This document shows positions 9,983 to 20,859 of a stretch of 64,000 nucleotides of DNA, in pieces. Location: contig JANCRA010000066.1 in assembly GCA_024362935.1 (NCBI GenBank), positions 186,001 to 250,000 on the forward strand, written 5' to 3'. This DNA is from Setophaga petechia (lineage: Eukaryota > Chordata > Aves > Passeriformes > Parulidae). The notes below the pieces were generated by a model. The model saw only the letters and a program-made list of their open reading frames with translations, ran no database searches and was not told the DNA's origin. Position 1 is the first letter of the stretch, and every line of letters starts with the position of its first letter. The position numbers and the translations under genes were made by a program.

Positions 9983-11563
9983 AGATCAGAACTGAATAAC
10001 TCATCCCTGGATATCAGGGATGGATTATTCTGCATAATAATCCATCCCTGGATATCAGAACTGGATAGTCCATCCCTGCAGAACTGGAAAATCCATCCCT
10101 GCTGAACTGGATAATCCATCCCTGTGGAGCAAAACTGGGATAATCCATCCCTGGAAAATAGAACTGGATAATCCATCCCTGGGGAACAGAACTGGAAAAT
10201 CCATCCCTACAGAACAAAACTGGATAATCCGTCCCTACAGATCAGAACTGGATGATCCATCCATGGATATCAGAACTGGATAATCCATCCCTGGAGAGCA
10301 CAACTGGATAATCTCTCCCTGGGGAGCAAACTGGGATAATCCATCTCTGGATATCAAAACTGGGATAATCCATCCCTGGAAAATAGAACTGCATAATCCA
10401 TCCCTGGGGAACAGAACTGGAAAATCCACCCTGCAGAAGGGAACTGGATAATCCATCCCTGAGAGAACAAAACTGGATAATCCATCCCTGGAGAGCAGAA
10501 CTGGATAACCTATCCCTGGGAACAGAACTGGATAATCCATCCCTGTGGAACAAATCAATCCCTGCAGGACTGAACTGGATAATCCATCCCTGGAAAACAG
10601 AACTGGGTAATCCATCCCTGGGGAACAAATCCATCTCTGGGGAACAGAACTGGGATAATCTGTCCCTGGATATCAGAACTGGATAATCCATCCCTGTGGA
10701 GGAAAAATGGGATAATCCATCCCTGGAAAACAGAAGTGGATAATCCATCCCTGCAGTAGGGAACTGGATAATCCATCCCTGGGGAACAGAACTGCATAAT
10801 CCATCCCTGGAAAAAAGAACTGGGTTAATCCATCCATGAGGAGCAGAACTGGAAAACCATCCCTGGATATTAGAAGTGGATAATCCATCCCTGAAGAACG
10901 GACCTGGGTTAATACATCCCTGTGGAGCAGAACTGGAAAATCCATCCCTGGATATCAGAACTGGTTAATCCATTCCTATAGAAAGGAACTGGATAATCCA
11001 TCCCTGGATATGAGAACTGGATGATCCATCCCTGCATATCAGAAGTGGATGATGCATCCCTGCAGAAGGGAACTGGATGATCCATCCCTGCAGAAGGGAA
11101 CTGGATAACCCATCCCTGGGGAACAGAACTGCATAACCCATCCCTGGGGAGCAAAACTGGGATAATCCATCCCTGCAGTGCAGTACTAGGTTAATCCATC
11201 CCTGGATATAAGAACTGGATAACCTATCCCTGGGGAAGAGAACTGGATAATCCATCCCTGTGGAACAAATCCATCCCTGCAGAACTGAACTGGATAATCC
11301 ATTCCTGTGGAGCAAAACTAGGATAATCCATCCCTGAAAAACATATCTGGATAATCCATCCCTGCAGAACTGAACGGGATAATCCATCCCTGCAGTAGGG
11401 AACTGGATAATCCATCCCTAGAGAGCAGAAGTGGATAATCCATCCCTGCAGAACTGAATGGGATAATCCATCCCTGCAGAAGAGAACTGGATGATCCATC
11501 CCTGGATATCAGAAGTGGATGATCCATCCCTGCAGAAGGGAACTGGATGGTCCATCCCTGCAG
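9983..11563 (+). repeat. Large minisatellite, about 28-31 bp unit
   Basis: About 1.58 kb of degenerate tandem repeats around the core 'ggataatccatccctgg' followed by a variable part such as 'ggaacagaact' or 'atatcagaact', roughly fifty units. Units vary in length and carry internal variants (gaagggaactg, gtggagcaaaactg), so the array is old or homogenised in subfamilies. The reverse strand gives long Met-Asp-Tyr-Pro-Val-type frames that are repeat artefacts. Confidence 0.95.
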
Positions 11564-13589
11564 GTCCCCAGGATGCCAGGCAATATCAGCCTCATCCCTC
11601 CAGGCTGGCCCTTGGCACAGGGCAGTGCCTGGCACAGGGACAGACCCTTCCAGGGTCACAGTCTGCCCCTCCTGGAGGTCACAGGGTGGTCCTTGCCAAG
11701 GCCACCTGTCCCTTCCCACCTCCCTGGGAAGGATGGAGCTGGCACATCCCAGGACCTTCCCCTCTGTGTGAGCCCACCTGTCCTGGGGACACTTGGTGTC
11801 TGTGGTGTGGGCAGAGGCAACAGTGCCAACACCTGGGGCCAGGCTGCCTCTGCCCACCCCTGAGAGGGACACTGGGCTTCCCTGAGAGCCTCAGGATGGG
11901 AGAGCACCTGAAGAACCCCACTGTGACCCCACAAACAGCCCCTGGGGTGTGTTCAGCCAGACCTCACACACAGGGCAGGGCAAATCTGTTATCAGCAAAC
12001 CACACACACACACTCATGGCTTTGGGTTCCTCTCTGCAGGGCTGCATTTCAGGACTGCCTGGCTCTCACTGAGGTCCCTTTTGCTGCTGAAACCCCACCT
12101 CCAGCTCCAGCAAGAAGTGCCACCTCCCCTGGGACAGCACAGAAGGGACAGCCCAGCCCAGGGTGGCTGCGGGGAAACCAACTGGGACCTTGAAGAGCAA
12201 ATCTCAGAGAGGTGAGTCTGGATTTCCAGTAACAGCCCAAGAACAAAGCCCCAAGGGCTGCCCAGCTCTCCCAGTCCTCCCATGGCACCAGTCCCCATCA
12301 ACAGAAAGGAGAGAAAAGGGAATTGAAGAGCTGCCTCAGGGGAGGCCTGGATGCTGCAAATGAACTTCAGGATGTTCTCCACAGAGCTGACTTTAGGCCA
12401 AAATAAGGAGAAACTGGGATCTGGAGGATGCCTTTGTGTTGTTCATGTTGTTTAGTAGCCTTTAAAACTAATAATAATAAAATTGTTGAAAAAATTGTTG
12501 AAATTATTTTTAAAAATGTGTTGAAATTCCACCACTGTGTGTGCAGGATTCTCTCCTGAGCCATCCTCAGCTCCTTTTGAATCCCATGGGCAACGCTCCA
12601 GGTTCACTCAGTGTCAGCTCACAGCCCCACAGAGCTGAGGAAACTCTGCCCCTTTGCCTTCCAAGTATCCAAACTGTGTGTTCACCCTCTCCCACTGTGT
12701 GAAACATCTCCAACCTCCCCGTGCCTCCCTGAGCTCCTCCCCATCAGCAGAAAGCTGGGATTTATTAATTACAGCTGATGTGCTGAGCTGGGGAGGGCAG
12801 GGGGGCAGCGAAAATCCCAAAGGAAGCCCCACTTGACAATGTCTCTTTCCTTCACTTCCTCACAGCGGCTCCGTGGGGGATGAACAAGGCTGGAAAAATG
12901 CTGCTCATGTCCCGGGACAAGAATGCTGATTATTTGCTGGGCTGCCATCCACCACGGGGAATTCTGGCTCGTGACATCACCCCATTGTTCCTGCTGGTGC
13001 CAAGAGCACGCTGGGATCCCGAGTGCTCAATGGTTAAAGGCCTTTCCTGTTTGCTCACTCCTTGTTTCCAAACAGTGCCAGGCCCGCACGGGATGTCTCC
13101 TGTCCTGGGCTGCTTTGTCCCTTTCGTCATGTCTGCCTGGAACTCCTCACAGTGACATGAACAATGTGCTCCCGCAGGCAGAAACAAAAGGGAAAAAATA
13201 ACTGCAGGAGGCAGAGCCCATCTTTGGCGTTCAGGACCCCGTGCACGCCTTTGTTCCTTCTTTGGGAGCCGTGTTTGTGCAGCACGGCCCGGCCCCCCTC
13301 CAGCCCTGTTGTTTTGCTTTGTGATTTTAGCGTGGTGAAAGTGCCAGGAGGGTTGGCCTTGGGGCTCCTGATCCTTATCAGGGGAACAAGGAGGACAGTG
13401 GCAGGAGCTGTGCAGGTTCTCTGTGCTCTGGGGGTCACGGAGAGCCACAGCTCCCAATATGGGCTGGTCCCCCAGCACACAGCACGAGGGGATCCAAGAT
13501 CTGTGGGTTTGGGGCACCAAAATGTGACATCTAAAGGTGTTTGAGGGTGCCCAATGATGGTGAAGGGTCTGAAAGGGCCACAGGAGGAG
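11564..13589. other. No recognised feature
   Basis: About 2 kb of GC-moderate unique sequence, with a short CA run at 11998-12013. Open frames are short or overlap one another without family resemblance. I see no splice-flanked conserved exon. Confidence 0.4.
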
Positions 13590-13960
13590 CAGCTGAGGGC
13601 TCTTGGTGTGTGCAGCTGGAGCAGGGCACACTGAGGGCAGAGCTCAGGGATCTGCAGCTCCTCCCGAGGGGCAGCTCCCAGCTCTGCTCTGGGACAGGGA
13701 CAGCAGCCAGGGCACGGCTGGAGCTGGGCCAGGGCAGCTCAGGCTGAGCTCAGGGCAAGGCTCTTCCCCCAGAGGTGCTGGCACTGCCCAGGCTGCCCAG
13801 GGAATGGGCACGGCCCCGAGGCTGCCAGAGCTCCAGGGATGCCCAGGCTGGGCTTGCTGGGGGCTCTGGGCAGGCTTTGGCTTTGGCATTGATCATCCCT
13901 GGGGGTCCCTTCCAGCTCAGCACATTCCATGATTGTGTGAGAGTGAGGGGTGGGGGAGAT
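13590..13960 (+). mobile_element. CR1-like 3' end (GC-rich subfamily)
   Basis: The block 'cagctggagcagggcacactgagggcagagctcagg ... gctgcccagggaatgggcacggccccgaggctgcc ... gggtcccttccagctcag' is a CR1-type tail ending close to a degenerate ATTCCATGATT. The first 150 bp recur on the opposite strand at 52430-52580. Confidence 0.6.
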
Positions 13961-13964
13961 GAAG

Positions 13965-14100
13965 GATGGGGGAGAAATTTGGGCAGCGCTGCAGGGATGG
14001 CCAGGGTGGGGCTGTTGGGGGCTCTGGGCAGGGACAGGGGCTGGGCTGGATGATCCTTGGGGTCCCTTCAGCTCAGGATGTTCCATCCTAAATCAAGCAG
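13965..14100 (+). mobile_element. CR1-like 3'-end fragment
   Basis: A second copy of the preceding tail: 'gggctctgggcagggacaggggctgggctggatgatccttggggtccctt' followed by 'cagctcaggatgttccatcc', the usual CR1 ending. Confidence 0.65.
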
Positions 14101-14139
14101 GGTCCTCTTGTAACCACCACAGACAGCAGAATAATCACT

Positions 14140-14215
14140 GAACTGAGGAATCACTGAGGTTGGAAAAGACCTCCAAGATCTCTGAGTCCCCCTGGCCCTG
14201 TGGGATGGGTTTGAT
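14140..14215 (-). mobile_element. CR1 3'-end fragment
   Basis: The short block 'gaatcactgaggttggaaaagacctccaagatc' is the reverse complement of a CR1 terminus (gatct-taga-ggtcttttccaacc). It is very short, so the assignment is moderate. Confidence 0.5.
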
Positions 14216-16434
14216 GCTGAAGCAGCTGCTTCACCTTCTGCCTGGGCATTCTCCCTCACACGCCCTAAAGGCAAAACAACTTTTTAAAGTATGGCTTTTC
14301 CACAGGAGCTCTTTAGCTCTGGACAGAGCTCTCAGAGCTGGTTCAGAGCCAGCCCCACCTCATCTCTGCAGGGTTCCCTGCAAGAACCAGAGGCATTCAT
14401 CCCCATAGCCCCACATCCTTTGGGATCTTTGAAGCTCTGGTGCCAAACATCCCAAGGTGTGCAGCTCAGGTTGGTGCCTGCTCAGCACAGGAGGGCTTTT
14501 CCTGGAGAAAAACCAGGAATTCAGGCTCCCCTCCACAGACAGGGACGAGCACAAGGGTGTAACATTTGCTCCATTTTCAGCCTGGTGGGATTTATGGGAA
14601 ATGAAGACAACAATTGAGAAATCCTTGGATGAAAGGCCTGGTTTGTGAAGATGTTTTTGCACCTGGCATGACAGATAGCAGCAGACACCTGGGCACCTCC
14701 AGCAGACTGCAGACAGGTACGTGGAGCTCCAGGTGCTCCTCGGAAATGTGAGCTGGGTGACAGAGCCCGGGCCACAAAAGGTGGAGGAAATTCCTTGAAC
14801 CCAGATGCCCAAAATCTGGGGTTGGCTTGAGGCTGTGGTTCCCTGCCCGAGGCACAGCTCTGGGTGTGACAGGGCTGATCCCTTCAGCAAACCAACCCCA
14901 ACCAACAGCGCCGCGGCGCTGTCCCGGCCCTCTCCGGCAGCACCCCTTCAAAGCCAGCGCCCTTTTTTGTGAAATGATGTCATTCACTGGCCAGCCTTCC
15001 CTCGGGGTGAGCAAACACGGCTGCGTTGCCTTCCCCACGTCGAGGGGATCGTCTTTCAGCCCGCAGTGACCAGGATGAGGAGCGCAGGAACGGGAGCCAA
15101 GGCAGATTTGTTGTATCACTGGGCTGGCATCTGGAATGTCACACACAGCTCTGACTTAACTCTGAAACTTGGCACAGCTGGAATATGGGCAGTAACAGGT
15201 AATGCTGCTTTTGTGTTTCCCTGTTTTCTTTAGAATAATTGTTGCATTGGGACAGAGGTTAAATACTTCCCTCTGTTTGCTTTGTTTTATGAGCTCTGTC
15301 TTTATTTTTTTTTGTTAATTTATCATTTGCGCTCTTCCTGATTTTCTCTGCCTGACACATCCCCTGCTCTGTTATTTCCATGGCATGCCCATACATACAT
15401 TTTTCATCCCCTCTGGCCTCTGTGCCCCCTCACTTCATACCCTCTGTGCAGTTTCTTTGCTCCTGCTGTTTTTTCCCTGCACACACCCCCTGTGTGCATT
15501 TTGCACGAGCACGGAGAGAATTCCCACTGCTGCTTGCACCGAGGGAATGTCAAATCCTGCAGACTTTTCCTGCAGGGCTGCAGTCATCACCTGTGTTACT
15601 CCATGAGCTGCTGTGAGCAGAAGCTCCAGCTCAGGAGCAGTTTTCTTCACTCTCCCTCCCTGCACTTTTCCTTATTTCCCTTTCCTTTGCCTCACACGTG
15701 TTCCTGTGCATGAGACCTCACCGTGGCTGCAATTGCCACCACCTTGCCCATGACAACAGGGCCATAAAAGCTGAACTGCGCATGGTAAACAAATAAAATA
15801 CACTCCCTTTCCCAAGAAGCTTTGGAGAACGTCTTGCAAAAGGCAAACACGGTGATTTCGCTTTTCCAAACTGCTCGCAGGATTTTGCCCGAGATTTGCT
15901 GTGCCTAGAGCTGCCACTCCAAACTGGATCTGGTGGTCCCAAGGAATTCAGAGTGCCTGGAAGCTGTGATCCATCCCTGGAATGCTCAGGATCCAACAAT
16001 TCCCCGGAGGAATTTCCTGCTTCTGCCTGACACAGCACGGGCAAGGTGAAGGGCTTTGACTCCTCCTGGTGCCTGCCAGGAGGTGACTGTGCTTCACATG
16101 ATTTGCATCCTAAAAATGTGCAGATAATGCTGAATGTGCCACAGGGATGCTGAAGCGAAATTAGACGGTGCACGGGCAGAGTTATTGCAAGAAACTTTAA
16201 TTGCTCAATGTGGCAAAAGTCTTAAAGTTGATTTAGAGGAAAAAACAGAGGGGAGAGAGGGAGAAAGCCAAGACTGTCATGGCACCAACTGAGCAGCAGT
16301 TTCAAGCGAGCTTATCAATTTACATTTTTTTTTACATTTTAAATAAAGAAGTCAAATTAAGACATTTCAAGGAAAACTTGACTTTGATCTTGAACCCTGT
16401 GCAGTTTCTGCAGTTTAAAGCATCCCCCGGGGCC
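14216..16434. other. EDN2 upstream region, mostly unique
   Basis: About 2.2 kb of unique sequence upstream of EDN2, without clear repeats. It could hold distal regulatory sites, but none can be named from one sequence. A CTTATC (GATA-type) site lies at 16311-16316. Endothelin genes are known to use GATA factors, but its role here is only a possibility. Confidence 0.35.
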
Positions 16435-16688
16435 GGGGAACATGCGGGGGGCTCCCAGGGGGACAGTGCCTGCAGACCCCGCTGTGCTCGCTGCCTTCAC
16501 CGCAGGCACAGCCCCGCTCGGGGCACACTCTGCCTCACCGCATCCCAGCCCCGGAGACTTTTCCCATTCCCCGGAGCTCCCCGGGCAGAGGAACGCGAGG
16601 ATTCCTCCGGGGAGGAGCGGGGGGTCCGCGCCCGCCCCACGCGAGCCCGGCGTTCCCCGGGGGCGGAGCGGGTGACGCGGGCCGGGGC

Positions 16689-16694
16689 TATAAA
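16689..16694 (+). promoter_or_regulatory. EDN2: TATA box of EDN2
   Basis: TATAAA in the context ggggctataaagc lies 108 bp before the EDN2 ATG. Transcription is expected to begin about 25-30 bp downstream, near 16715-16722, giving a 5' UTR of about 75-80 nt. Endothelin genes are known to have TATA promoters. Confidence 0.85.
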
Positions 16695-16796
16695 GCACCT
16701 GCCGGGCTCCCGCCGGCTCCAGACGCAGCGCGGCGGCTCCGCTGGAAGAGCTGGCACGGCAGGAAAAGGAGGAGAAGCCCAGGAGAAGCCGCGGTC

Positions 16797-16854
16797 ATGG
16801 GCAGCCACCCCGCCGTGCTGCTGGCGCTCGCCCTCTGCGCCCTGCTGGAAGCCG
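16797..16854 (+). CDS. EDN2: EDN2 exon 1, coding part
   Basis: The ATG has G at -3 and G at +4, a good initiation context, and is the only start that gives a signal peptide. It codes for a hydrophobic Leu/Ala-rich signal sequence ending near Glu-Ala-Gly. The donor GTGAGC follows at 16855 and the intron is phase 1, splitting Gly20. Confidence 0.95.
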
Positions 16855-19800
16855 GTGAGCCCCGGGCTGGAGCGGGGCTCGGTGCCCCGGGGGTGCCCGC
16901 AAGGGAGGGGGAACCCTCTGCGACCCCTCGGAGCGGGGAGGGGACCGGGGGTGCCCGGGGTGGGCGCGGAGACCGTGAGGGACCCTCGGTCCGGGGACCC
17001 GCCGGGGCTGTGAGGGTCGCGCCGGCACCGGGACAGCGCCGGGACCCTCAGGGGGAACGCACGGACGGGACACACGGACGGGACCCCCAGAGGGGACACA
17101 GGACGGGACCCCCAGAGGGGACACAGGACGGGACCCTCAGAGGGGACACAGGACGGGACACACAGACGGGACCCTCAGAGAGGAGGCACGGCTGGGACCC
17201 TCAGGGGGAACGCACGGCTGAGACCCTCAGAGGGGACCCTCAGAGGAGACGCACGGACGGGGTTCTCAGAGGGGACACACGGACGGGGTTCTCAGAGGGG
17301 ACACACGGACGGGGTTCTCAGAGGGGACGCATGGACGGGACTCTCAGAGGGGACGCATGGACGGGACTCTCAGAGGGGACACACGGACGGGCTGCTCATC
17401 CCTCGCTCCCTGTGCTGCTTGCCGCAGGTCTGGGCCATCCCCCGGTCGAATCGCACCTGGCCCCGCGGCCGAGGAGCAAGCGATGTTCCTGCAACAGCTG
17501 GCTGGATAAGGAATGCATCTACTTCTGTCACCTGGACATCATCTGGGTCAACACACCTGGGTGAGCAGAGCGCGGCGCTCGGGGGAGCTCTGCTGATGGG
17601 CAGGGGCTGTACCTTCTGCTGGAGAGGGTGGGAAAGGCTCCCGGTGCTCCGGCAGCACCTGCTCCAAGGTGCACGGCCAGCCCAGAAAGGGACAAACCGT
17701 GCTGCTGCTGCTGCTCGGGTGTTTGTCCATCCCCCGGGGGTCGGGATGGAAGCACAGGGCGCTGCTTCCTCCCGGGCTCGGCTTTTCCCGAGGTTTGCAC
17801 CTCTGCGAGCCCGCAGCAACACCGAGATGTTGTGGCCGCGAGTCAGAAAAGTTCCTCTCCCCGCTCGCTCGCACGCGTAACCCCGGCTGCTGCTGCCTGC
17901 CAGGATTGCTAATGAGACAGGGGTGGGCTGGCACTGCGGGCGTGGCTGCCAAGTCCTGCCCTCAGGAATGCCGGAGCAGCTTTCCCAGAGCTTGCAGACC
18001 AATGGCCATGGCACTGGAGCACAACACATGCGCTCAGGTGTGGTTATAATCGTGCTCGCTGACATGCATTTACAACTCGCTGCTTGCTCGGGGAATAGTT
18101 GCTTGCAGTCGCTGCCAATGCTGCAGCCTCTGGGAGAGGAGATTGCCATCAGAGATGGAGCAGGAGCGTGCTGGCAGCTCTGGGAGCAGGCTGGGAGCAC
18201 CAGAACCTGCTCTGGCCCCGAGGCTCCTGGGGCTGTGCAGTGTCCTGTTTGCTAAACCTGCGGGGAAGGAGAGCGCTGGCACCTCAGGGCTGGGCCAGCC
18301 CTGCTCCTCAGAGCTCTGCCACCCATGGGAGCTCGCCCAGCCCGTGTGCCAGCCCTGGCAGGGGCACCTGGGCTGCTGCAAGGAGAGAAAACTCCCATTC
18401 CCAGCCAGCACAGAGCAGCCATCCCCCGGCAGGGAGGGGCGGTGTGGGAGAGGAGCTGGAGTTTAAAGCTCAGACCCATCAGTGACCTTTTCACCTTCTG
18501 TCTATAGATGAGTTTTTTATTATCCTGGCACTGGCTTGGCTGCCTCCCATGACCCTGGTACAAACCTGCTGGCCAATAAAAAGCTGGTGGCACAGCTGAA
18601 TTCCTTTGTTTTTCCCAGGCACACCGCTCCCTACGGCTTGGGCAGCCCGCCAAGGCGGCGCAGGAGATCTGCGGGCAGGTGCGAGTGCTCGCACTCCAGG
18701 GACAGCATCTGTGCCACCTTCTGCCACGGCAGGCCTGGGTAAGGCTGGGGGTGTCCCCGGGGGCTGCTCAGGGATGGGAGACAGGCAGGGCTCAGGGGCT
18801 CCCTGGGGATGGCTCTTTGCCAACAGCTGGGACTTGTCTGGTGGCTTTTTCCTCCCTCCCGAGAGCCCTGGTGGTGTCACCGGGTGGTTTGGGTGTGCAA
18901 GGGTCCCTTCAGCAGCTGAGAGGCAGCAGTGTCACCTCCAGCCCTGCTGCTGGTGCTGCCAGGAGGCTGGGGAAGCTCGGGGTGTGCTGGTGGGAAGGGG
19001 GAGCTGGTGGGGATGGGATAAGTGAGGGTGTGGGGCTTTGGGACAGCAGTGTCCCCTGCTCAGAAGGGAGAGCTGGCAGCACCTGGGAGCTGGGACAAGC
19101 AGGGGTGTAGAGCTTTGGGACAGCAGTGTCCCCTTCCAGAAGGGAGAGCTGGCAATGCTCTGGCAGTAGGGACAAATGAAGATGTGGATTTTTGGAACAG
19201 CAGTGTCTCCTGCTCAGAAGGGAGAGCTGGCAATGCTCTGGGAGTGGGGACAAGTGAGGCTGTGGATTTTTGGGACAGCAGTGTCCCCTGCATGGCTCAG
19301 CGGGGAGCAGAGCAGTGCTCCAAGCACCCAGATGTCCCGAGGCCACCTCTGTTTACGGTGCCTGTGGGTTTCAGCTCAGCTCCAGCAGTGCTGCTGAGGG
19401 CAGGTGATGTCCCTGTGGATATCTGTCATTAATTCCACAGCCAGGCAATAGTTACAATCCCCAATCATTCATTCTGCCTGTGAATAGAGGAGCTCTGGCA
19501 CAAGGGAATAGCAGTCAAAGTAAGCCCTGAATAGCTCCCAAATAGCTGCAATTAACCCTTCAAAGCCGTGCATTCAGCTGTCTGTCACCGGGCCAGGCTC
19601 CCCCTGAGCTCCCCGCAGCCTGGCTGTGGGTGGCTCAGGCTTCTCCTCTTGCTCTTTAGGTACCTCCAGAGTCTGAAGCTCCCCGTGAGCTCTGGGACAT
19701 CAGCGAGGTCTCTGCAGAGCGGTGCCACGCGGCCTCCCCATCATGGACTGCTGAGAGCTCTCAGGTGAGCAGGGCACCTAAAGCCACTCTGAACATCCCT

Positions 19801-20571
19801 CATGAGCACTGGAAAATGGGTGGTTGTGGCCCCAGGCTGCAGTTGCCACTTGGATCTGACCTTCTGCCTCCTCCTGGCTCCTCTAAATGAGGAGGTCTGG
19901 CTGTTTCTGCTCTCGGTGGCACTGAAGGCTCCATCTGAGGAGCCAGGGCTGCGTGTGCCCTTCCCAAAATGTAATTCTTGGTTGGAATGGGGAGTTCCTC
20001 TGATGTGGGACAGGCAGGTGGGTGATGGACAGAGGAGGGAGAGGGGGATGGCATCATGTAGGAAGATAATTTATGGGGCAGCAACTTTGGACCAAAGGAC
20101 AGAGCTTTTCTAAGCCCACATCGGGGAATTGTGGGAAGAAGCAACAACTCCAGGAGTATAACTGAGCTAAAGGGAGGTGGCAAATTAATTAATGAATCAG
20201 AGGCAATGGGGATGCTTTCTGAAAGGCAGATTTGGGGAAGCAGCACTTTGGGTCACCCTTGAATCTTCTGACACCTCGTTGGGTTTGATGGAGCTCCACT
20301 GTGCCTTAATGGAGCTGTGGACAAAAATTCCTGCTCCTCCTTCCCCATCTCCTGCCTCCCAGCAAATTGTGGTGAGGGGCAGATAAATGTGATGCTATGG
20401 GGTGCTGAGTAGGGGGCGGATGGGCTGGAGAGTGACCACGGTGTCCCCTCTGTCCCCAGCGACCTCAGGGTCTCCAGCCCACGCTCCAGCAAACGCCAGC
20501 AGCGCTCGCAGAGGGACACACAGCCACCAGCTCTGCCCTGGGAAAGAAACATCTGGAAGAAGAAGAGATAA
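16797..20571 (+). CDS. EDN2: Preproendothelin-2, five coding exons
   Basis: The coding parts are 16797-16854, 17428-17560, 18619-18738, 19660-19764 and 20460-20571: 528 nt, 175 residues, against 178 in human. EDN2 encodes the secreted precursor of a 21-residue vasoactive peptide that acts on endothelin receptors of the GPCR family. Signal peptide: about residues 1-20. Furin site: Arg-Ser-Lys-Arg, 35-38. Mature peptide: Cys39-Trp59, cysteines at 39, 41, 49 and 53 (C-x-C-x7-C-x3-C), with the C-terminal His-Leu-Asp-Ile-Ile-Trp. Trp59-Val60 is the converting-enzyme bond. Five Arg at 76-80 end big endothelin. The endothelin-like peptide, cysteines 85, 87, 95 and 99, follows. Trp44-Leu45 (mature positions 6-7) identify ET-2 rather than ET-1 or ET-3. 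TAPYGLG and the polyarginine run also match EDN2. Compared with human ET-2, mature position 4 is Asn and position 12 is Ile. All introns are GT-AG. Confidence 0.97.
16855..17427 (+). other. EDN2: EDN2 intron 1 with 25-26 bp minisatellite
   Basis: This 573 bp intron begins GTGAGC and ends CGCAG. From about 17040 to 17395 it consists of tandem repeats around 'gggacacacggacggg' and 'ctcagaggggac', with a clear 26 bp period at 17281-17390. The intron length is a multiple of three and it has no stop in the EDN2 frame, so unspliced RNA would remain open into exon 2. Confidence 0.92.
17428..17560 (+). CDS. EDN2: EDN2 exon 2: propeptide and mature ET-2
   Basis: It is flanked by a CGCAG acceptor and a GTGAGC donor. 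It codes for residues 21-63, that is the short propeptide, the Arg-Ser-Lys-Arg furin site, all 21 residues of the mature peptide, and Val-Asn-Thr-Pro of the big-endothelin tail. Intron 2 is phase 2. The whole mature hormone lies in exon 2, as in other vertebrate endothelin genes. Confidence 0.97.
17561..18618 (+). other. EDN2: EDN2 intron 2
   Basis: 1058 bp, GTGAGC...TCCCAG. The sequence is unique with moderate CpG in its first third. The acceptor is preceded by a pyrimidine tract (ttcctttgtttttcccag). No repeat or second exon is evident inside. Confidence 0.85.
18619..18738 (+). CDS. EDN2: EDN2 exon 3: big-ET tail and endothelin-like peptide
   Basis: It codes for residues 65-103, from His-Thr-Ala-Pro-Tyr-Gly-Leu-Gly through five consecutive arginines to the endothelin-like cysteine motif. 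The four cysteines have the same spacing as in the mature peptide. The function of the endothelin-like peptide is unknown even in mammals. The donor is GTAAGG, phase 2. Confidence 0.96.
18739..19659 (+). other. EDN2: EDN2 intron 3 with about 78 bp tandem repeat
   Basis: 921 bp, GTAAGG...TTTAG. Between about 18995 and 19295 a unit of roughly 78 bp (core 'gggacagcagtgtcccctgctcagaagggagagctggc') occurs three to four times. The remainder, including an AT-richer part at 19420-19560, is unique. Confidence 0.85.
19660..19764 (+). CDS. EDN2: EDN2 exon 4
   Basis: It codes for residues 105-138 of the C-terminal propeptide, including a Gln-Ser-Gly-Ala-Thr segment and a Leu-Leu-Arg-Ala-Leu-Arg end. These parallel the human EDN2 Lys-Thr-Gly-Ala-Thr and Leu-Leu-Gln-Arg-Leu-Arg segments. 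The acceptor is CTCTTTAG, the donor CAG/GTGAGC, and the intron is phase 2. Confidence 0.9.
19765..20459 (+). other. EDN2: EDN2 intron 4
   Basis: 695 bp, GTGAGC...CCCCAG. Unique sequence with no recognised repeat or exon. Confidence 0.85.
20460..20571 (+). CDS. EDN2: EDN2 exon 5, end of coding sequence
   Basis: It codes for residues 139-175 with a Ser-Ser-Lys-Arg-Gln-Gln core (human EDN2 has Ala-Lys-Arg-Gln-Gln). It ends with a tryptophan and a basic run, Trp-Lys-Lys-Lys-Arg, before TAA at 20569-20571. The human protein likewise ends Trp-Arg-Lys-Arg. Confidence 0.92.
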
Positions 20572-20859
20572 GAGACAGGAGCACACCAAGCTCACCAGAA
20601 GAATTTGGAGTCCTGTGGGTGCCACCAGCTCTGCTGTCAGTTGTTAGAGCTGAAGGGAAGGCCGTGAGTGGAAGGGAAGGAGGTGGAAGTCTCCGTGTTC
20701 CTGCTGCATGAACCAGCGCTCAAGGGACTGCTGCAAAGGGAAAAACTGTCTGTCCATCCGGTCAGAGAAGTGTCCTGGAGCTGAATTGTGCCTTTTTGGA
20801 GCAGGCAAGGGTCGTGCTGGAGCAGCACTGGCTGGACTGTGCCCTGGATCCTCAGCAGG

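Larger units (their letters stand above)
16435..17060. promoter_or_regulatory. EDN2: CpG-rich promoter region of EDN2
   Basis: CpG dinucleotides are dense from about 16435 through exon 1 into intron 1, in contrast to the CpG-poor flanks. GC boxes lie at 16632-16638 (CCGCCCC) and 16661-16666 (GGGCGG), with a TGACG half-CRE at 16673-16677. The position immediately around a TATA box and exon 1 supports promoter function. Confidence 0.75.

Noticed and set aside
9983..11563. Resemblance to a CRISPR array
   Set aside because: Unit and 'spacer' parts are both repetitive and vary in length, and the window is vertebrate nuclear DNA.
9934..11872. Many reverse-strand frames with Met-Asp-Tyr-Pro-Val repeats
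   Set aside because: The minisatellite unit lacks stops in those frames. The frames overlap each other and have no gene signals.
16279..17013. A 244-codon frame over the EDN2 promoter and exon 1
   Set aside because: It is in a different frame from EDN2 and open only because the region is GC-rich and stop-poor. It crosses the TATA box.
16797..20571. Assignment as EDN1 or EDN3
   Set aside because: Trp-Leu at mature positions 6-7 and the downstream Thr-Ala-Pro-Tyr-Gly-Leu-Gly and polyarginine match EDN2. EDN1 has Leu-Met and EDN3 has Tyr-Lys there.
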